Assembly: GCA_039679375.1 (NCBI GenBank)
Contig: JBDKVA010000204.1
Coordinates: 1-39,156, forward strand
Length of the DNA stretch: 39,156 bases
Origin: JBDKVA01 sp039679375
Lineage (GTDB): Bacteria > Bacillota > Clostridia > Acetivibrionales > DTU013
Direction of reading: 5' to 3'
Shown here: piece after piece, positions 1 through 7,343 of the stretch
How positions within the stretch are numbered: the first letter of the stretch is position 1
Layout of the letters: every line of letters begins with the position of its first letter
Translations under genes and position numbers: made by a program
The notes under the pieces: model-generated
Database searches by the model: none
What the model saw: only the letters and a program-made list of their open reading frames with translations
Told to the model about the DNA's origin: nothing

Positions 1-192
1 AAGGCTACTGGAGAGTGGCCGGTAGTGGGATACTTAGTCATACGCTGACAGACAAATACCTCGAATCCCTCGGCTATGTGGACATAGCCGAGAAATACGA
101 GGCACTGCATTTAAACTATTGAACCGCTGTACGCGGAACCGCACATACGGTGGTGTGAGAGGTCGGCGGCGATTAGCCGCCTCCTACTCGAT
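1..192 (+). mobile_element. Group II intron, 3' end only
   Basis: The window opens inside a bacterial group II intron. The sequence shows the last codons of the maturase reading frame (3-122), then a domain V-like hairpin at about 121-155 whose base pairs ACCGC with GGTGG around a GGAA-type loop, then a domain VI-like hairpin at about 157-190 with a GGCGGC/GCCGCC stem. The A near 186 in CCTACTC sits where the branch-point adenosine is expected. The 3' splice site should lie near 192. The triad near the base of domain V reads CGC rather than the commoner AGC, a variant known in some bacterial introns. The 5' part lies outside the window, so intron class and completeness cannot be judged. Confidence 0.85.
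3..122 (+). CDS. Group II intron reverse transcriptase/maturase, C-terminal fragment (partial)
   Basis: The reading frame enters from the left edge and ends at TGA 120-122. The 39 visible residues begin GYWRVAGSGILSHTLTDKYL and continue with LGYVDIAEKYEAL. The GYWR start and the KYLESLGY segment are typical of the very C-terminus of intron-encoded LtrA-type proteins, which reverse-transcribe the intron RNA and help it splice. No catalytic motif is in view because the polymerase domain lies upstream of the window. The frame stops immediately before domain V, the normal arrangement for an ORF housed in domain IV. Confidence 0.85.
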   Translation, partial: GYWRVAGSGILSHTLTDKYLESLGYVDIAEKYEALHLNY

Positions 193-262
193 TGTACGCT
201 ATTTATTTATACTATTTTAGCGTGTTCGGTGAGGTCTTATTTTGTCATTACGCATAATTAAA

Positions 263-291
263 TCATATCAATCCGCTGCAGGGCATATATA
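263..291 (+). promoter_or_regulatory. Possible sigma-E-type promoter for spoIIID
   Basis: TCATATCA at 263-270 and CATATATA at 284-291 are 13 bases apart. They resemble the ATATT-like -35 and CATA-starting -10 of mother-cell sigma-E promoters, the type that drives spoIIID in Bacillus. The match is loose and the DNA is AT-rich, so this is tentative. The rest of 193-417 shows only a TACGCTA/TAGCGTG inverted repeat just after the intron end. Confidence 0.3.
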
Positions 292-417
292 TACATTAGT
301 AAAGCAAGGCAGCATCAGGATGAAGATTGCAAAAGCGAATTACCGGCAAAAAAGTCTACAGATACAGAAGTTTTTTAAGACATCTCCACAGTATGACTTG
401 AAGAGGGGGGTACTTAG

Positions 418-681
418 TTGAAGGGATATATTGAAGAGAGGGCGGTAGAGCTGGCCAATTATATTATCGACAAAAAAACAACCGTAAGAGCGGCCGCTAA
501 AAAATTTGGTATCAGTAAAAGTACGGTACACAAGGATGTCACAGAGAGGCTGAACAGGGTAAAGCCCGAGCTTGCCGACAGTGTCAGGATTGTACTTGAA
601 GAAAACAAGGCGGAAAGGCACATAAGAGGCGGTGAAGCAACGAAGGCTAAGTACCAGGGGGGAAATGCAAAGGCAGTTTAG
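418..681 (+). CDS. spoIIID: Stage III sporulation transcriptional regulator SpoIIID
   Basis: This 87-residue protein is a mother-cell DNA-binding regulator that switches sigma-E genes on or off and helps activate sigK during sporulation. Sequence evidence: the N-terminal KGYIEERAVELANYIIDK segment, a helix-turn-helix around residues 22-45 (VRAAAKKFGISKSTVHKDV), and a basic C-terminus. The start is TTG 418, seven bases after a GGGGGG-containing ribosome site at 405-410. Length matches the family (about 80-95 residues). It lies just upstream of mbl, the order seen in many Bacillota. A terminator follows at 719, so mbl probably has its own promoter. Identification is firm. Confidence 0.96.
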   Translation: MKGYIEERAVELANYIIDKKTTVRAAAKKFGISKSTVHKDVTERLNRVKPELADSVRIVLEENKAERHIRGGEATKAKYQGGNAKAV

Positions 682-718
682 GGCGAATGAAAAAAAGATA
701 AATATGATACACACCGTG

Positions 719-757
719 GGAGCTGGTGCAGGCTAGATATTGTATCAGCTCCTTTTG
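719..757 (+). terminator. Rho-independent terminator after spoIIID
   Basis: GGAGCTGGTGCA (719-730) pairs with TGTATCAGCTCC (741-752), allowing two G-T pairs. TTTT follows. Confidence 0.75.
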
Positions 758-989
758 CATGCAGGGATTAATAATAATGATATAAATAGCCTATATAAAA
801 ATATTTGTTATAAAATGAAAAATAATGTAAAATAAATGTAAGTGATTATGATGTTGCATATTTACAATATTATGATAAGATTATTTTGATAGTGTTATTA
901 AGCCTATTTTTAGCAAACGGAATGGCATAAATTTACATATTTAACGAGCCTGCAAGGGCTGTACAAGCTAATACAAAGGGGTGTTTCTA
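758..989 (+). promoter_or_regulatory. AT-rich upstream region of mbl
   Basis: This 232-base stretch has no gene. The best sigma-A-like candidate is TTGCAT (854-859), a 16-base spacer, then TAAGAT (876-881); it is a modest match. A ribosome site AAAGGGG sits at 975-981 and fits the TTG start at 990. Confidence 0.35.
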
Positions 990-2018
990 TTGGGTTTGGG
1001 ACAGGACATCGGAATCGATCTTGGAACTGCATCCGTGCTGGTTTATATCAAGGGAAAAGGAATCGTACTGCGTGAGCCGTCCGTTGTGGCAATTGACAAA
1101 AATACGAACAAGCTGCTGGCGGTCGGTGAAGAAGCACGTCGCATGCTGGGAAGGACGCCGGGTAATATAGTTGCGATTAGGCCGCTGAGGGAAGGCGTCA
1201 TATCGGATTATGATATTACGGAGAGAATGCTCAAATATTTCATAAATAAAATATGCGGGAGTAAGGCATTCAGGCTTTTCAAGCCAAGGATCATGGTTTG
1301 CGTACCGAGCGGCGTTACTGAAGTCGAGCGGCGCGCGGTCATCGATGCGGCGATGCAGGCGGGCGCCAGAAAGACCTACCTGATAGAAGAACCGATAGCG
1401 GCGGCCATCGGCGCCGGAATTGATATCTCAAAGGCATGCGGCAGTATGGTAGTCGATATAGGCGGCGGCACGACGGATATAGCTGTCATATCCCTGGGCG
1501 GAACGGTCGTTTCGTCATCCATCAAGGTAGCCGGAGACAAGTTCGATGAATCAATCGTCCGGTATATGCGCAAAAAACATAATATTATGATCGGAGAGCG
1601 CACGTCGGAAGAGATTAAAATAAATATCGGCACGGTCTATCCAAGGGTACAGGAGGTTGTAATGGACGTAAGAGGAAGGAATTTGATTTCCGGACTGCCC
1701 AAGACTATCACCGTTACGTCGACAGAGATCATGGAAGCTCTTGAGGAGCCCATGTCAAGCATTATAGAAGCCGTGCATGCCGTTCTTGAAAGAACGCCTC
1801 CGGAGCTTGCGGCCGATATCAGCGACAGAGGCATTGTGCTGACCGGCGGGGGCAGCCTCGTATATGGCCTGGATAAGCTTCTGCAGGAGAAGACGGGCAT
1901 TAACGTCATTATTGCAGATGATGCGATATCCTGTGTGGCGCTCGGCACCGGAGAAGCGCTGAATAATATTGAAGCCATTGAACAGGGAGCGATAGCGGAA
2001 GGCAAATATAGGCACTAA
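990..2018 (+). CDS. mbl: MreB-like rod-shape protein (Mbl)
   Basis: This is a bacterial actin homologue that forms membrane-associated filaments and guides sidewall peptidoglycan synthesis. Actin-fold motifs are visible: phosphate-1 loop DIGIDLGTASV near the N-terminus, phosphate-2 loop DIGGGTTDIAV, and the adenosine motif LTGGGSLVYGLD. The chosen start is TTG 990, eight bases after AAAGGGG; a GTG at 981 overlaps that ribosome site and is less likely. The product is 342 residues, normal for MreB/Mbl. The spoIIID-mbl-flgF-flgG order is that of Bacillus mbl, which is why Mbl is preferred over MreB; the sequence itself cannot fully separate the paralogues. Confidence 0.93.
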   Translation: MGLGQDIGIDLGTASVLVYIKGKGIVLREPSVVAIDKNTNKLLAVGEEARRMLGRTPGNIVAIRPLREGVISDYDITERMLKYFINKICGSKAFRLFKPRIMVCVPSGVTEVERRAVIDAAMQAGARKTYLIEEPIAAAIGAGIDISKACGSMVVDIGGGTTDIAVISLGGTVVSSSIKVAGDKFDESIVRYMRKKHNIMIGERTSEEIKINIGTVYPRVQEVVMDVRGRNLISGLPKTITVTSTEIMEALEEPMSSIIEAVHAVLERTPPELAADISDRGIVLTGGGSLVYGLDKLLQEKTGINVIIADDAISCVALGTGEALNNIEAIEQGAIAEGKYRH

Positions 2019-2145
2019 AATTATAGGGTAAAGAATAGATAGAGCTAAATTAAAGCATATATCCTTTCCACAAAACCAATTAACGCTACAGCGAAAAATA
2101 CACTTAACATTAAGAATTGAAGAATAAGCAACTGGAAGATCGGAA

Positions 2146-2177
2146 GGCCGGGCGTACGGAACTGCCCGGTCTTTTTT
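2146..2177 (+). terminator. Rho-independent terminator after mbl
   Basis: GGCCGGGC (2146-2153) pairs with GCCCGGTC (2164-2171) around a 10-base loop, and the run TCTTTTTT (2170-2177) follows. A strong candidate. Confidence 0.88.
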
Positions 2178-2182
2178 ATGGA

Positions 2183-2324
2183 ACATGCCCGAAGGCATGT
2201 ATCCCAAAATCGAGAGGGGCTCAATGCCCCCTGGATTTTAATTTATGGAGTATAGCTTAAGTCTTGCTCTAAAATAGATAGTGCTCGATGCTCCTTCGAT
2301 TTTGTTTGATGGAATATGTTAAGT
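2183..2324 (+). repeat. Hairpins and imperfect 64-base tandem repeat upstream of flgF
   Basis: This lies in the 403-base gap between mbl and flgF. ACATGCC/GGCATGT (2183-2200) forms a hairpin. A block at 2219-2262 (GCTCAATGCCCCCTGGATTT and on through ATGGAGTATAG) recurs at 2283-2324 (GCTCGATGCTCCTTCGATTT, then ATGGAATATG). The offset is 64 bases and most positions match. Both copies end in a TTAAGT segment, and the second supplies the -35 of the sigma-D-type promoter. A related block appears at 9825-9870 before another gene. Confidence 0.6.
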
Positions 2325-2346
2325 TATGAAGAGATCTTTCCGATAA
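2320..2346 (+). promoter_or_regulatory. Sigma-D (sigma-28) type flagellar promoter
   Basis: TAAG at 2320-2323, a 15-base spacer, then TCCGATAA at 2339-2346. The consensus is TAAA-N15-GCCGATAA, so one base differs in each box and the spacing is exact. It lies 76 bases before the flgF start, and flagellar genes are the expected target. Confidence 0.7.
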
Positions 2347-2421
2347 TACTTGTATATATAGAGTTTTTATAAGCATGAAGTAAAAATCCCAAAATCCCTA
2401 AAAGGAATGTAAGGAGCAAAT

Positions 2422-3201
2422 ATGATACGTGGCTTGTACACTTCAGGCTGGAGTATGCTGGCAATTCAAAAAAAGATGGATATTATTTCGAATAATATGG
2501 CGAATGTCAGTACAAATGGCTACAAAAAGGATATACTGGTTCTGGAGAGCTTTCCTTCCGTACTCACGAAAATCATAAAGGATTATAATGGAACACCCCG
2601 CAGCATGCGGAATATCGGTACGATGGAGCTTGGCAATGATGTTGGCGAAGTATTTACGTACTATTCCCAGGGACAGCTTACCAAAACGGAAAATGATCTT
2701 GATATGGCAATCAGGGACAGCAGCAATGCTTTCTTTACAGTTATGATGGAGGACGCGGAAGGTGCCCGGAGAGAAATGTATACGCGTGACGGCTCTTTTT
2801 CCAAAAACAGCGATAACTATCTGGTGACCGCGGAAGGTTATGCGGTCCTGGGAGAGAATGGCCCGATCATACTTGGGAGCGGTGAATTCTCTGTAGGGGA
2901 AGACGGTACGATCATCCAGAACGACGAAGTGGTTGACAAACTTTTGATAACGGAATTCGCAGATACTACAGTACTTAAAAAATATGGCAACAACTTGATC
3001 CAGGCAGATGAGGATGCGCAGACGGTTGCTTTTACCGGGACGGTCCAGCAAGGCTTCACGGAGCTGTCGAATGTCAATATTGTCCGGGAGATGGTGGACA
3101 TGATAACGGTCATGCGCTCGTATGAAGCGAACCAAAAAGTGCTGCAGGCAATGGACGGGACGCTAGAAAAAGCCGTGAATGAAGTGGGCGCAGTAGGCTG
3201 A
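2422..3201 (+). CDS. flgF: Flagellar basal-body rod protein FlgF/FlhO-like
   Basis: This 259-residue protein belongs to the axial rod/hook family that builds the flagellar shaft. The N-terminus (MIRGLYTSGWSMLAIQKKMD, then IISNNMANVSTNGYKK) is the family's helical motif, and the C-terminus carries the matching SNVNIVREMVDMITVMRSYEANQKVLQ signature. The ribosome site AAGGAG (2411-2416) precedes ATG 2422. It is 28 bases upstream of flgG and probably cotranscribed from the sigma-D-type promoter. In Bacillus the equivalent gene is flhO. FlgF and FlgG are close paralogues; position and length favour FlgF/FlhO. Confidence 0.9.
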   Translation: MIRGLYTSGWSMLAIQKKMDIISNNMANVSTNGYKKDILVLESFPSVLTKIIKDYNGTPRSMRNIGTMELGNDVGEVFTYYSQGQLTKTENDLDMAIRDSSNAFFTVMMEDAEGARREMYTRDGSFSKNSDNYLVTAEGYAVLGENGPIILGSGEFSVGEDGTIIQNDEVVDKLLITEFADTTVLKKYGNNLIQADEDAQTVAFTGTVQQGFTELSNVNIVREMVDMITVMRSYEANQKVLQAMDGTLEKAVNEVGAVG

Positions 3202-3229
3202 TGAACTTTAAAACAGGAGGCAAACAATT

Positions 3230-4030
3230 ATGATGAGGGCATTGTGGACGTCGGCTTCAGGAATGACCGCACAGCAGATGACTGTGGACGTCATTTCAAA
3301 CAATCTGGCCAATGTGAATACAACAGGATATAAAAAGGAACGTGTGGAATTTAAGGATTTGCTTTATGAGACGATGGACAGGGCGCGTGTGCTTCCTAAT
3401 GGAGGAAAGCCGGTAAATTTGCAGGTCGGGCATGGCACTACGCCGGTAGCGACCGTAAAAGATTTTTCAACAGGCAGTCCTGAGGAAACGGGCAACAAAC
3501 TCGACTTCTTCATTGACGGCGAAGGCTTTTTTCTGGTTCAGGGACCGGCAGGAGAAATCAACTACACCAGAGACGGCAGCTTTAAACTCAGCCTGACGGA
3601 CAGCGGCAAAATGCTTACCACCTCGGAAGGGTATCCGGTGCTGGATGATGCCGGGGCGCCCATCATGATCGATATTGACCTGTCCAGATTGGTTGTATCG
3701 CAAACCGGCGAATTAAGCTACCTTGATGATGAAGGTATAAATGTACCGATCGGGCAGACGATTGGCCTTGCTTATTTTGAAAACCGGAACGGTCTTGAAG
3801 GCATCGGAAGGAATCTGTATAAGGCTACCCAGGCGGCAGGCACCCCTGTCATGGCGCTGGATTCTACACAAAAAAGCCTGATCAACCAGAACTTTCTTGA
3901 GGCATCCAATGTGAAAACTGTTGAGGAAATGGTCAAGCTTATTGTCGCCCAAAGGGCTTATGAATTAAATTCCAAGGCGATCCAATCCGCCGACGAGATG
4001 CTTGGCATTGCAAATAACCTGAGCAGATAG
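3230..4030 (+). CDS. flgG: Flagellar basal-body rod protein FlgG/FlhP-like
   Basis: This 266-residue distal-rod family protein would be exported through the flagellar type III apparatus and polymerise between the proximal rod and the hook. The N-terminus has MRALWTSASGMTAQQMTVDV and SNNLANVNTTGYKKERVEF, both hallmark FlgG stretches. The C-terminus has the SNVKTVEEMVKLIVAQRAYELNSKAIQ signature. The ribosome site AGGAGG (3215-3220) precedes ATG 3230; a second ATG at 3233 is also possible. It is followed by flgJ after a 96-base gap that contains a repeat fragment (4074-4096). Confidence 0.94.
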   Translation: MMRALWTSASGMTAQQMTVDVISNNLANVNTTGYKKERVEFKDLLYETMDRARVLPNGGKPVNLQVGHGTTPVATVKDFSTGSPEETGNKLDFFIDGEGFFLVQGPAGEINYTRDGSFKLSLTDSGKMLTTSEGYPVLDDAGAPIMIDIDLSRLVVSQTGELSYLDDEGINVPIGQTIGLAYFENRNGLEGIGRNLYKATQAAGTPVMALDSTQKSLINQNFLEASNVKTVEEMVKLIVAQRAYELNSKAIQSADEMLGIANNLSR

Positions 4031-4073
4031 CACACGGGAATATGGCAAGGCGGGTAACCGGTTTGGAAGGCCT

Positions 4074-4096
4074 AGGAGTCTGCACGGAAACTCCTG
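4074..4096 (+). repeat. Single-end copy of the AGGAGTCC repeat
   Basis: AGGAGTCTGCACGGAAACTC continuing CTG differs by one base from the left end of the longer element at 37243. It is preceded by T, giving TAGGAGTC as in the other two copies. AGGAGT and ACTCCT within it can form a small hairpin. It lies between flgG and flgJ. Confidence 0.75.
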
Positions 4097-4126
4097 GTAT
4101 TGAAAGTGCAAGGGATGAGAGGTATT

Positions 4127-4549
4127 ATGGATATAGGAAAAATAAGCGGTAACGTAGCCAGCAGCTATGCGAATGATGCAGCAAGGTCAGCGGAGCAGGC
4201 TTCCGACGATAGCTTTGCAAAAATGCTGGAGGATGCTGTGCAAAGCCAGGACGACAAGGAATTGAAGCAGGCTTGCCAGGAGTTTGAGAGCATCATGCTT
4301 AATATGATGTACAAGCAAATGAAAGCGACGATTGTCCGTTCCGATCTGATCGAGAGGGATGCCGGGCTGGAAATTTTCGAATCCATGCAGGATGAAAACC
4401 TCATGGAAATGGCCTCCAAAACAGGCAGCTTCGGTTTGGCGGAGTCGCTGTACAAGCAGCTGTCAAGGCAATCCGGAGCCGGTGCTGCAAAAGCAGGTAA
4501 GGAGACTGGTCAGGAAAGTGAAACGGTTCTTGAGGAAAGCAAAGAATAA
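4127..4549 (+). CDS. flgJ: Rod-binding protein (FlgJ N-terminal domain family)
   Basis: The 140-residue product matches the flagellar rod-binding domain. The core ELKQACQEFESIMLNMMYKQ, followed by MKATIVRSDLIERDAGLEIFESMQDENL, is typical. It lacks the C-terminal muramidase domain of proteobacterial FlgJ, as is usual in Bacillota. It would act as a cap or scaffold for rod assembly at the cell envelope. The start chosen is ATG 4127, after GATGAGAGG; an in-frame TTG at 4100 lacks a good ribosome site. The polar C-terminal tail after residue 110 (GAGAAKAGKETGQESE) looks disordered. It overlaps the start of the next gene. Confidence 0.88.
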   Translation: MDIGKISGNVASSYANDAARSAEQASDDSFAKMLEDAVQSQDDKELKQACQEFESIMLNMMYKQMKATIVRSDLIERDAGLEIFESMQDENLMEMASKTGSFGLAESLYKQLSRQSGAGAAKAGKETGQESETVLEESKE

Positions 4550-5786
4550 AACAACACGGTATATCATCTACATATCGATATTCATTGTAATGTCCTTCAT
4601 TTGTTTATGTGCAGGGCATTTTTTGTTGCAACCCGGCAAGGATAAAAATGTAACGCCGATTTTAGCCGAAAATGCACGGCATAGCGATCCGGAACCTCAA
4701 GATAAGACAGGTACAGCGCAAATGAGTCCTGTAAAATATATCCACCGGTCTGAGACTATAAATGGACTAAAGCAGGAGATCAATATTCTGGAAATAGATC
4801 CGGGAGCTGAAGGTGTGCGGATTCAGCCGGTTTTGTCGCACGACTTGCATTACGGCTTTGAGAAGCTTAGTGAGATGGCGGCAAGGAAGAAAGCATACGC
4901 CGCGATAAACAGCGGCTTTTTCTATGATTTTGGGCTGCCGTCGGGAATGGTCGTGATCAATGGAGAATTGGTATCCGCTTCGTCAGGCAGGTACCCGGTT
5001 TTTGTGATTAAGAATGGGAAGACGTCTCTGAAAGAAATCAGGAGCGAGCTGGCGATCGAATACGAAGGCGGCAGAGAGATGAACGGCGGTACATCGGGCG
5101 CCGGTCGTGCGGACAACGCCGCCGGCGGCATCAGTATAACAACCGGCCGTATTATGATCGACATTTTGAATTTCCCGGCGGACGGGAAGCAGACTGCCGT
5201 ATATACTCCGGTTTACGGAAAAACAAACAGAGCTAAAATACGGAATATTACTGCCACTATTATAAATGGCGTCGTCACAAAGGTTGCGGACTATAATGGG
5301 CGGGTGGATATACCTTCGGACGGGATGCTTGTTACGTTTTATGATGCTGAAAAATATGCGGGAATAGAGGCGCCGCTTCGTGTGGGAGATAAGGTGAAGC
5401 TTTTGCATCAACCCGAAATGACCGGAACAGTAGACGCCTATGAATGCGGAAGCTGGCTTGTGTGTGACGGAAAGCAGGTTGCGCCGTTAACGGATGCGTG
5501 GGTAGGGGTCATGACGAACCGTGATCCAAGGACCGCTATCGGCATCAAGGAGGACGGGACAGTCATACTATTGACAGTGGATGGAAGGCAGCCCGGCTAC
5601 AGTGCAGGCTTTACCGCGAAAGAACTGGCGGAGTATCTGATCAGCTGCGGCTCACAGGAGGCGGCAATGCTTGACGGCGGTGCTTCAACAGAAATGATTG
5701 TAGAAGGCAGGCTTGTCGGCAGGCCGTCTTTCAAGGGGGAAGAAAGACCGCTTGGCGGAGGGATCGTTGTATTGACGCAAGAGTAG
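4518..5786 (+). CDS. Membrane-anchored phosphodiester glycosidase (NAGPA/DUF2233 family)
   Basis: The 422-residue protein has a basic N-terminus and one hydrophobic segment (YIIYISIFIVMSFICLCAGH), so it is probably exported and anchored or cleaved. The C-terminal two thirds match the phosphodiester glycosidase family related to the mannose-6-phosphate uncovering enzyme: AAINSGFFYDFGLPSGMVV, RDPRTAIGIKEDGTVILLTV and MLDGGASTEMIVEGRLV are conserved blocks. Bacterial members act on cell-wall or glycan phosphodiesters, but the substrate here is unknown. The start is uncertain: GTG 4518 overlaps flgJ by 32 bases and follows AAGGAG at an unusually long distance (4499-4504). The frame is open further upstream only because it shadows flgJ. 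Coupled translation with flgJ is likely. Confidence 0.8.
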   Translation: MKRFLRKAKNKTTRYIIYISIFIVMSFICLCAGHFLLQPGKDKNVTPILAENARHSDPEPQDKTGTAQMSPVKYIHRSETINGLKQEINILEIDPGAEGVRIQPVLSHDLHYGFEKLSEMAARKKAYAAINSGFFYDFGLPSGMVVINGELVSASSGRYPVFVIKNGKTSLKEIRSELAIEYEGGREMNGGTSGAGRADNAAGGISITTGRIMIDILNFPADGKQTAVYTPVYGKTNRAKIRNITATIINGVVTKVADYNGRVDIPSDGMLVTFYDAEKYAGIEAPLRVGDKVKLLHQPEMTGTVDAYECGSWLVCDGKQVAPLTDAWVGVMTNRDPRTAIGIKEDGTVILLTVDGRQPGYSAGFTAKELAEYLISCGSQEAAMLDGGASTEMIVEGRLVGRPSFKGEERPLGGGIVVLTQE

Positions 5787-5853
5787 ATCCCGCATTTGGA
5801 TTATTCATGTGAATAGCATCATTAAGGGATTACGGTGCTGTAAGTCAGGTATG

Positions 5854-6546
5854 TTAAAAATAAAAAAACAGCTGCTCCAGACTATTTTCCAAGTTGAAGT
5901 CGAAATCAGAAAGCAGCAGCTTATCATATGAATCAGCCTTAAAAAAAGGATTGTGTGCAATTTCCTCCATGCCGATCCATCCGAGCTTGTAATAAGCATG
6001 CCAGGTGCCCTGGCGGATGATCATTTCCTCTATATAGGACAGCTTTTCGCCCATGTTGCAGAGGTACAACCCGCAGCTATAGGGACGTATTGTGTATTTG
6101 GAGCAGAGTTTGTTTTTGAGAAAGCAACATTCTCCTTTTTCCTGCTTTGCCAATATGATTGGCTCGGCATTGTTGTACTCATACAGTATCGCGGCTTCGA
6201 TTTCAGAAATGGAGGCTGATTTTGACATTTCCTTTATGGCTTTGCGCCGTGCGTTTATATCCGGCTTTTCAGGCAGCGCAATGATGCTTTGTGAAGCCTC
6301 TTCAAAGCTTATGCCTAACCTCTCCTGAAGCACCTGAAGGTCAAGCCCGAGTACAGGTATATTGTCGCTGCAGCATTCCCCGCAGCCCTTGCAATCAATC
6401 GTCTTAAAGCTGCAGGTCAGCCTGAACGCCTCAAGGGCGTCCGAGAGCTCTTTCAGTGTTGTTCCGGGATCGTAGGATTTCAGTTCAATTTCTTCATTCT
6501 CAGCAATAAACTCGATCATGATCCTCATTCCTATCTGGTTGTTCAT
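5854..6546 (-). CDS. YkgJ-type cysteine-cluster protein
   Basis: The 230-residue protein contains the CKGCGECC motif near residue 55 and a second cluster, GECCFLKNKLCSKYTIRPYS followed by CGLYLC. This is the CxxCxxCC family (PF03692), thought to bind a metal or iron-sulphur centre; its biochemical role is not established. There is no signal peptide, so it is likely cytosolic. The first ATG (6546) has only a weak ribosome site; ATG 6528 or 6519, just behind GGAATGAGG, are alternatives. It is convergent with the preceding gene and stands alone. No clear terminator is visible. Confidence 0.72.
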   Translation of the reverse strand: MNNQIGMRIMIEFIAENEEIELKSYDPGTTLKELSDALEAFRLTCSFKTIDCKGCGECCSDNIPVLGLDLQVLQERLGISFEEASQSIIALPEKPDINARRKAIKEMSKSASISEIEAAILYEYNNAEPIILAKQEKGECCFLKNKLCSKYTIRPYSCGLYLCNMGEKLSYIEEMIIRQGTWHAYYKLGWIGMEEIAHNPFFKADSYDKLLLSDFDFNLENSLEQLFFYF

Positions 6547-6612
6547 TTACTTTTCCGCAGCAGGAGCGGTTATATGCTTATTCTACCATAATACAGTCCG
6601 GAATGTCATTGA

Positions 6613-7182
6613 ACGAATCCGTCTTTATACAGTTATATAATTCGAAAAAGAAAGTTAGCTGAAAATAAAAAGCTTTATGAAGGATTTATTGCGGATATGG
6701 AAAGCCTGAAAAAGAATGGAGGCGGTAATTTAGGGGTTGAAAGCGGATATACCGTCAAAACGGATACGGACAGGATATTGTCCATAGGCCGGTATGTTGT
6801 GAATACGGTAGGTTCTTCCTCTACAACAATGAAATATGATACCATAGATAAAAAGAACGAAATCCTGATTACTCTGCCGAGCTTATTTAAAGATGACAAA
6901 TATATTGATGTGATCAGTGAAAACATTAAGGAGCAAATGATAGAAGAAAACAGAGCGGATAAAAAGAAGTTTTATTGGGTTGAAGGAATAGAGCAAAATG
7001 GGACGGTGGAGTTGTTTAATAAGATTTTAAGCGAGCAGAACTTCTACATTAATCCGGAAGGCAAACTGGTAATTTCATTTGACAAATATGAGGTCGCACC
7101 AGGGTATATGGGCATTGTAGAGTTTATTATTCCAACTGAGGCAATATCCGGGCTTTTAGTCAGCAAAGATTATATAAATTGA
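6613..7182 (+). pseudogene. 5'-truncated DUF3298/RsiV-like protein
   Basis: An open frame from about 6613 reads as the C-terminal part of a DUF4163/DUF3298 protein, the extracellular domain type also found in RsiV anti-sigma factors. Recognisable parts are FIADMESLKKNGGGNLGVE, DTIDKKNEILITLPSLFKDD and the ending FYINPEGKLVISFDKYEVAP. The homology-like sequence begins before the first ATG (6697), and there is no signal peptide or membrane segment, which intact members have. The N-terminal half is missing, and only about 60 bases separate the fragment from the start of the minus-strand gene ending at 6546. It marks the left edge of a decayed region. Confidence 0.65.
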
Positions 7183-7268
7183 CAATACCGGAGAAATCAA
7201 GGGAGCATCGACCTCTCTAATTTCACAAGAATCCGCTATTGGACTAATAAAGAAACGGGGTGTCATTT

Positions 7269-7294
7269 ATGTCCCCTCTCATAGGGACATTTTG
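7269..7294 (+). terminator. Terminator-like hairpin
   Basis: ATGTCCC (7269-7275) pairs with GGGACAT (7284-7290) and is followed by TTTTG. It lies after the truncated DUF3298 frame. Confidence 0.55.
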
Positions 7295-7314
7295 TGAACC
7301 GTGGTAGTTTGGCG

Positions 7315-7343
7315 AGGCAGACAGCAGATTAAGCTGTCTGCCT
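7315..7343. terminator. Perfect hairpin at the end of the recombinase remnant
   Basis: AGGCAGACAGC (7315-7325) is complementary to GCTGTCTGCCT (7333-7343). The stop codon of the minus-strand recombinase remnant lies in the loop. The T-run is short (TTTG on the plus strand), so terminator function is unsure. Confidence 0.45.

Noticed and set aside
3..122. Retron or diversity-generating reverse transcriptase
   Set aside because: The C-terminal GYWR motif and the downstream domain V/VI hairpins identify a group II intron.
340..714. 124-codon open frame on the minus strand across spoIIID
   Set aside because: It lies antisense to spoIIID, has a composition typical of a reverse shadow, and resembles no family.
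2219..2324. Possible CRISPR array
   Set aside because: There are only two imperfect units, with no uniform spacers and no cas genes.
4359..4517. N-terminal extension of the phosphodiester-glycosidase frame
   Set aside because: The extra residues are an out-of-frame reading of flgJ and no ribosome site precedes 4359.
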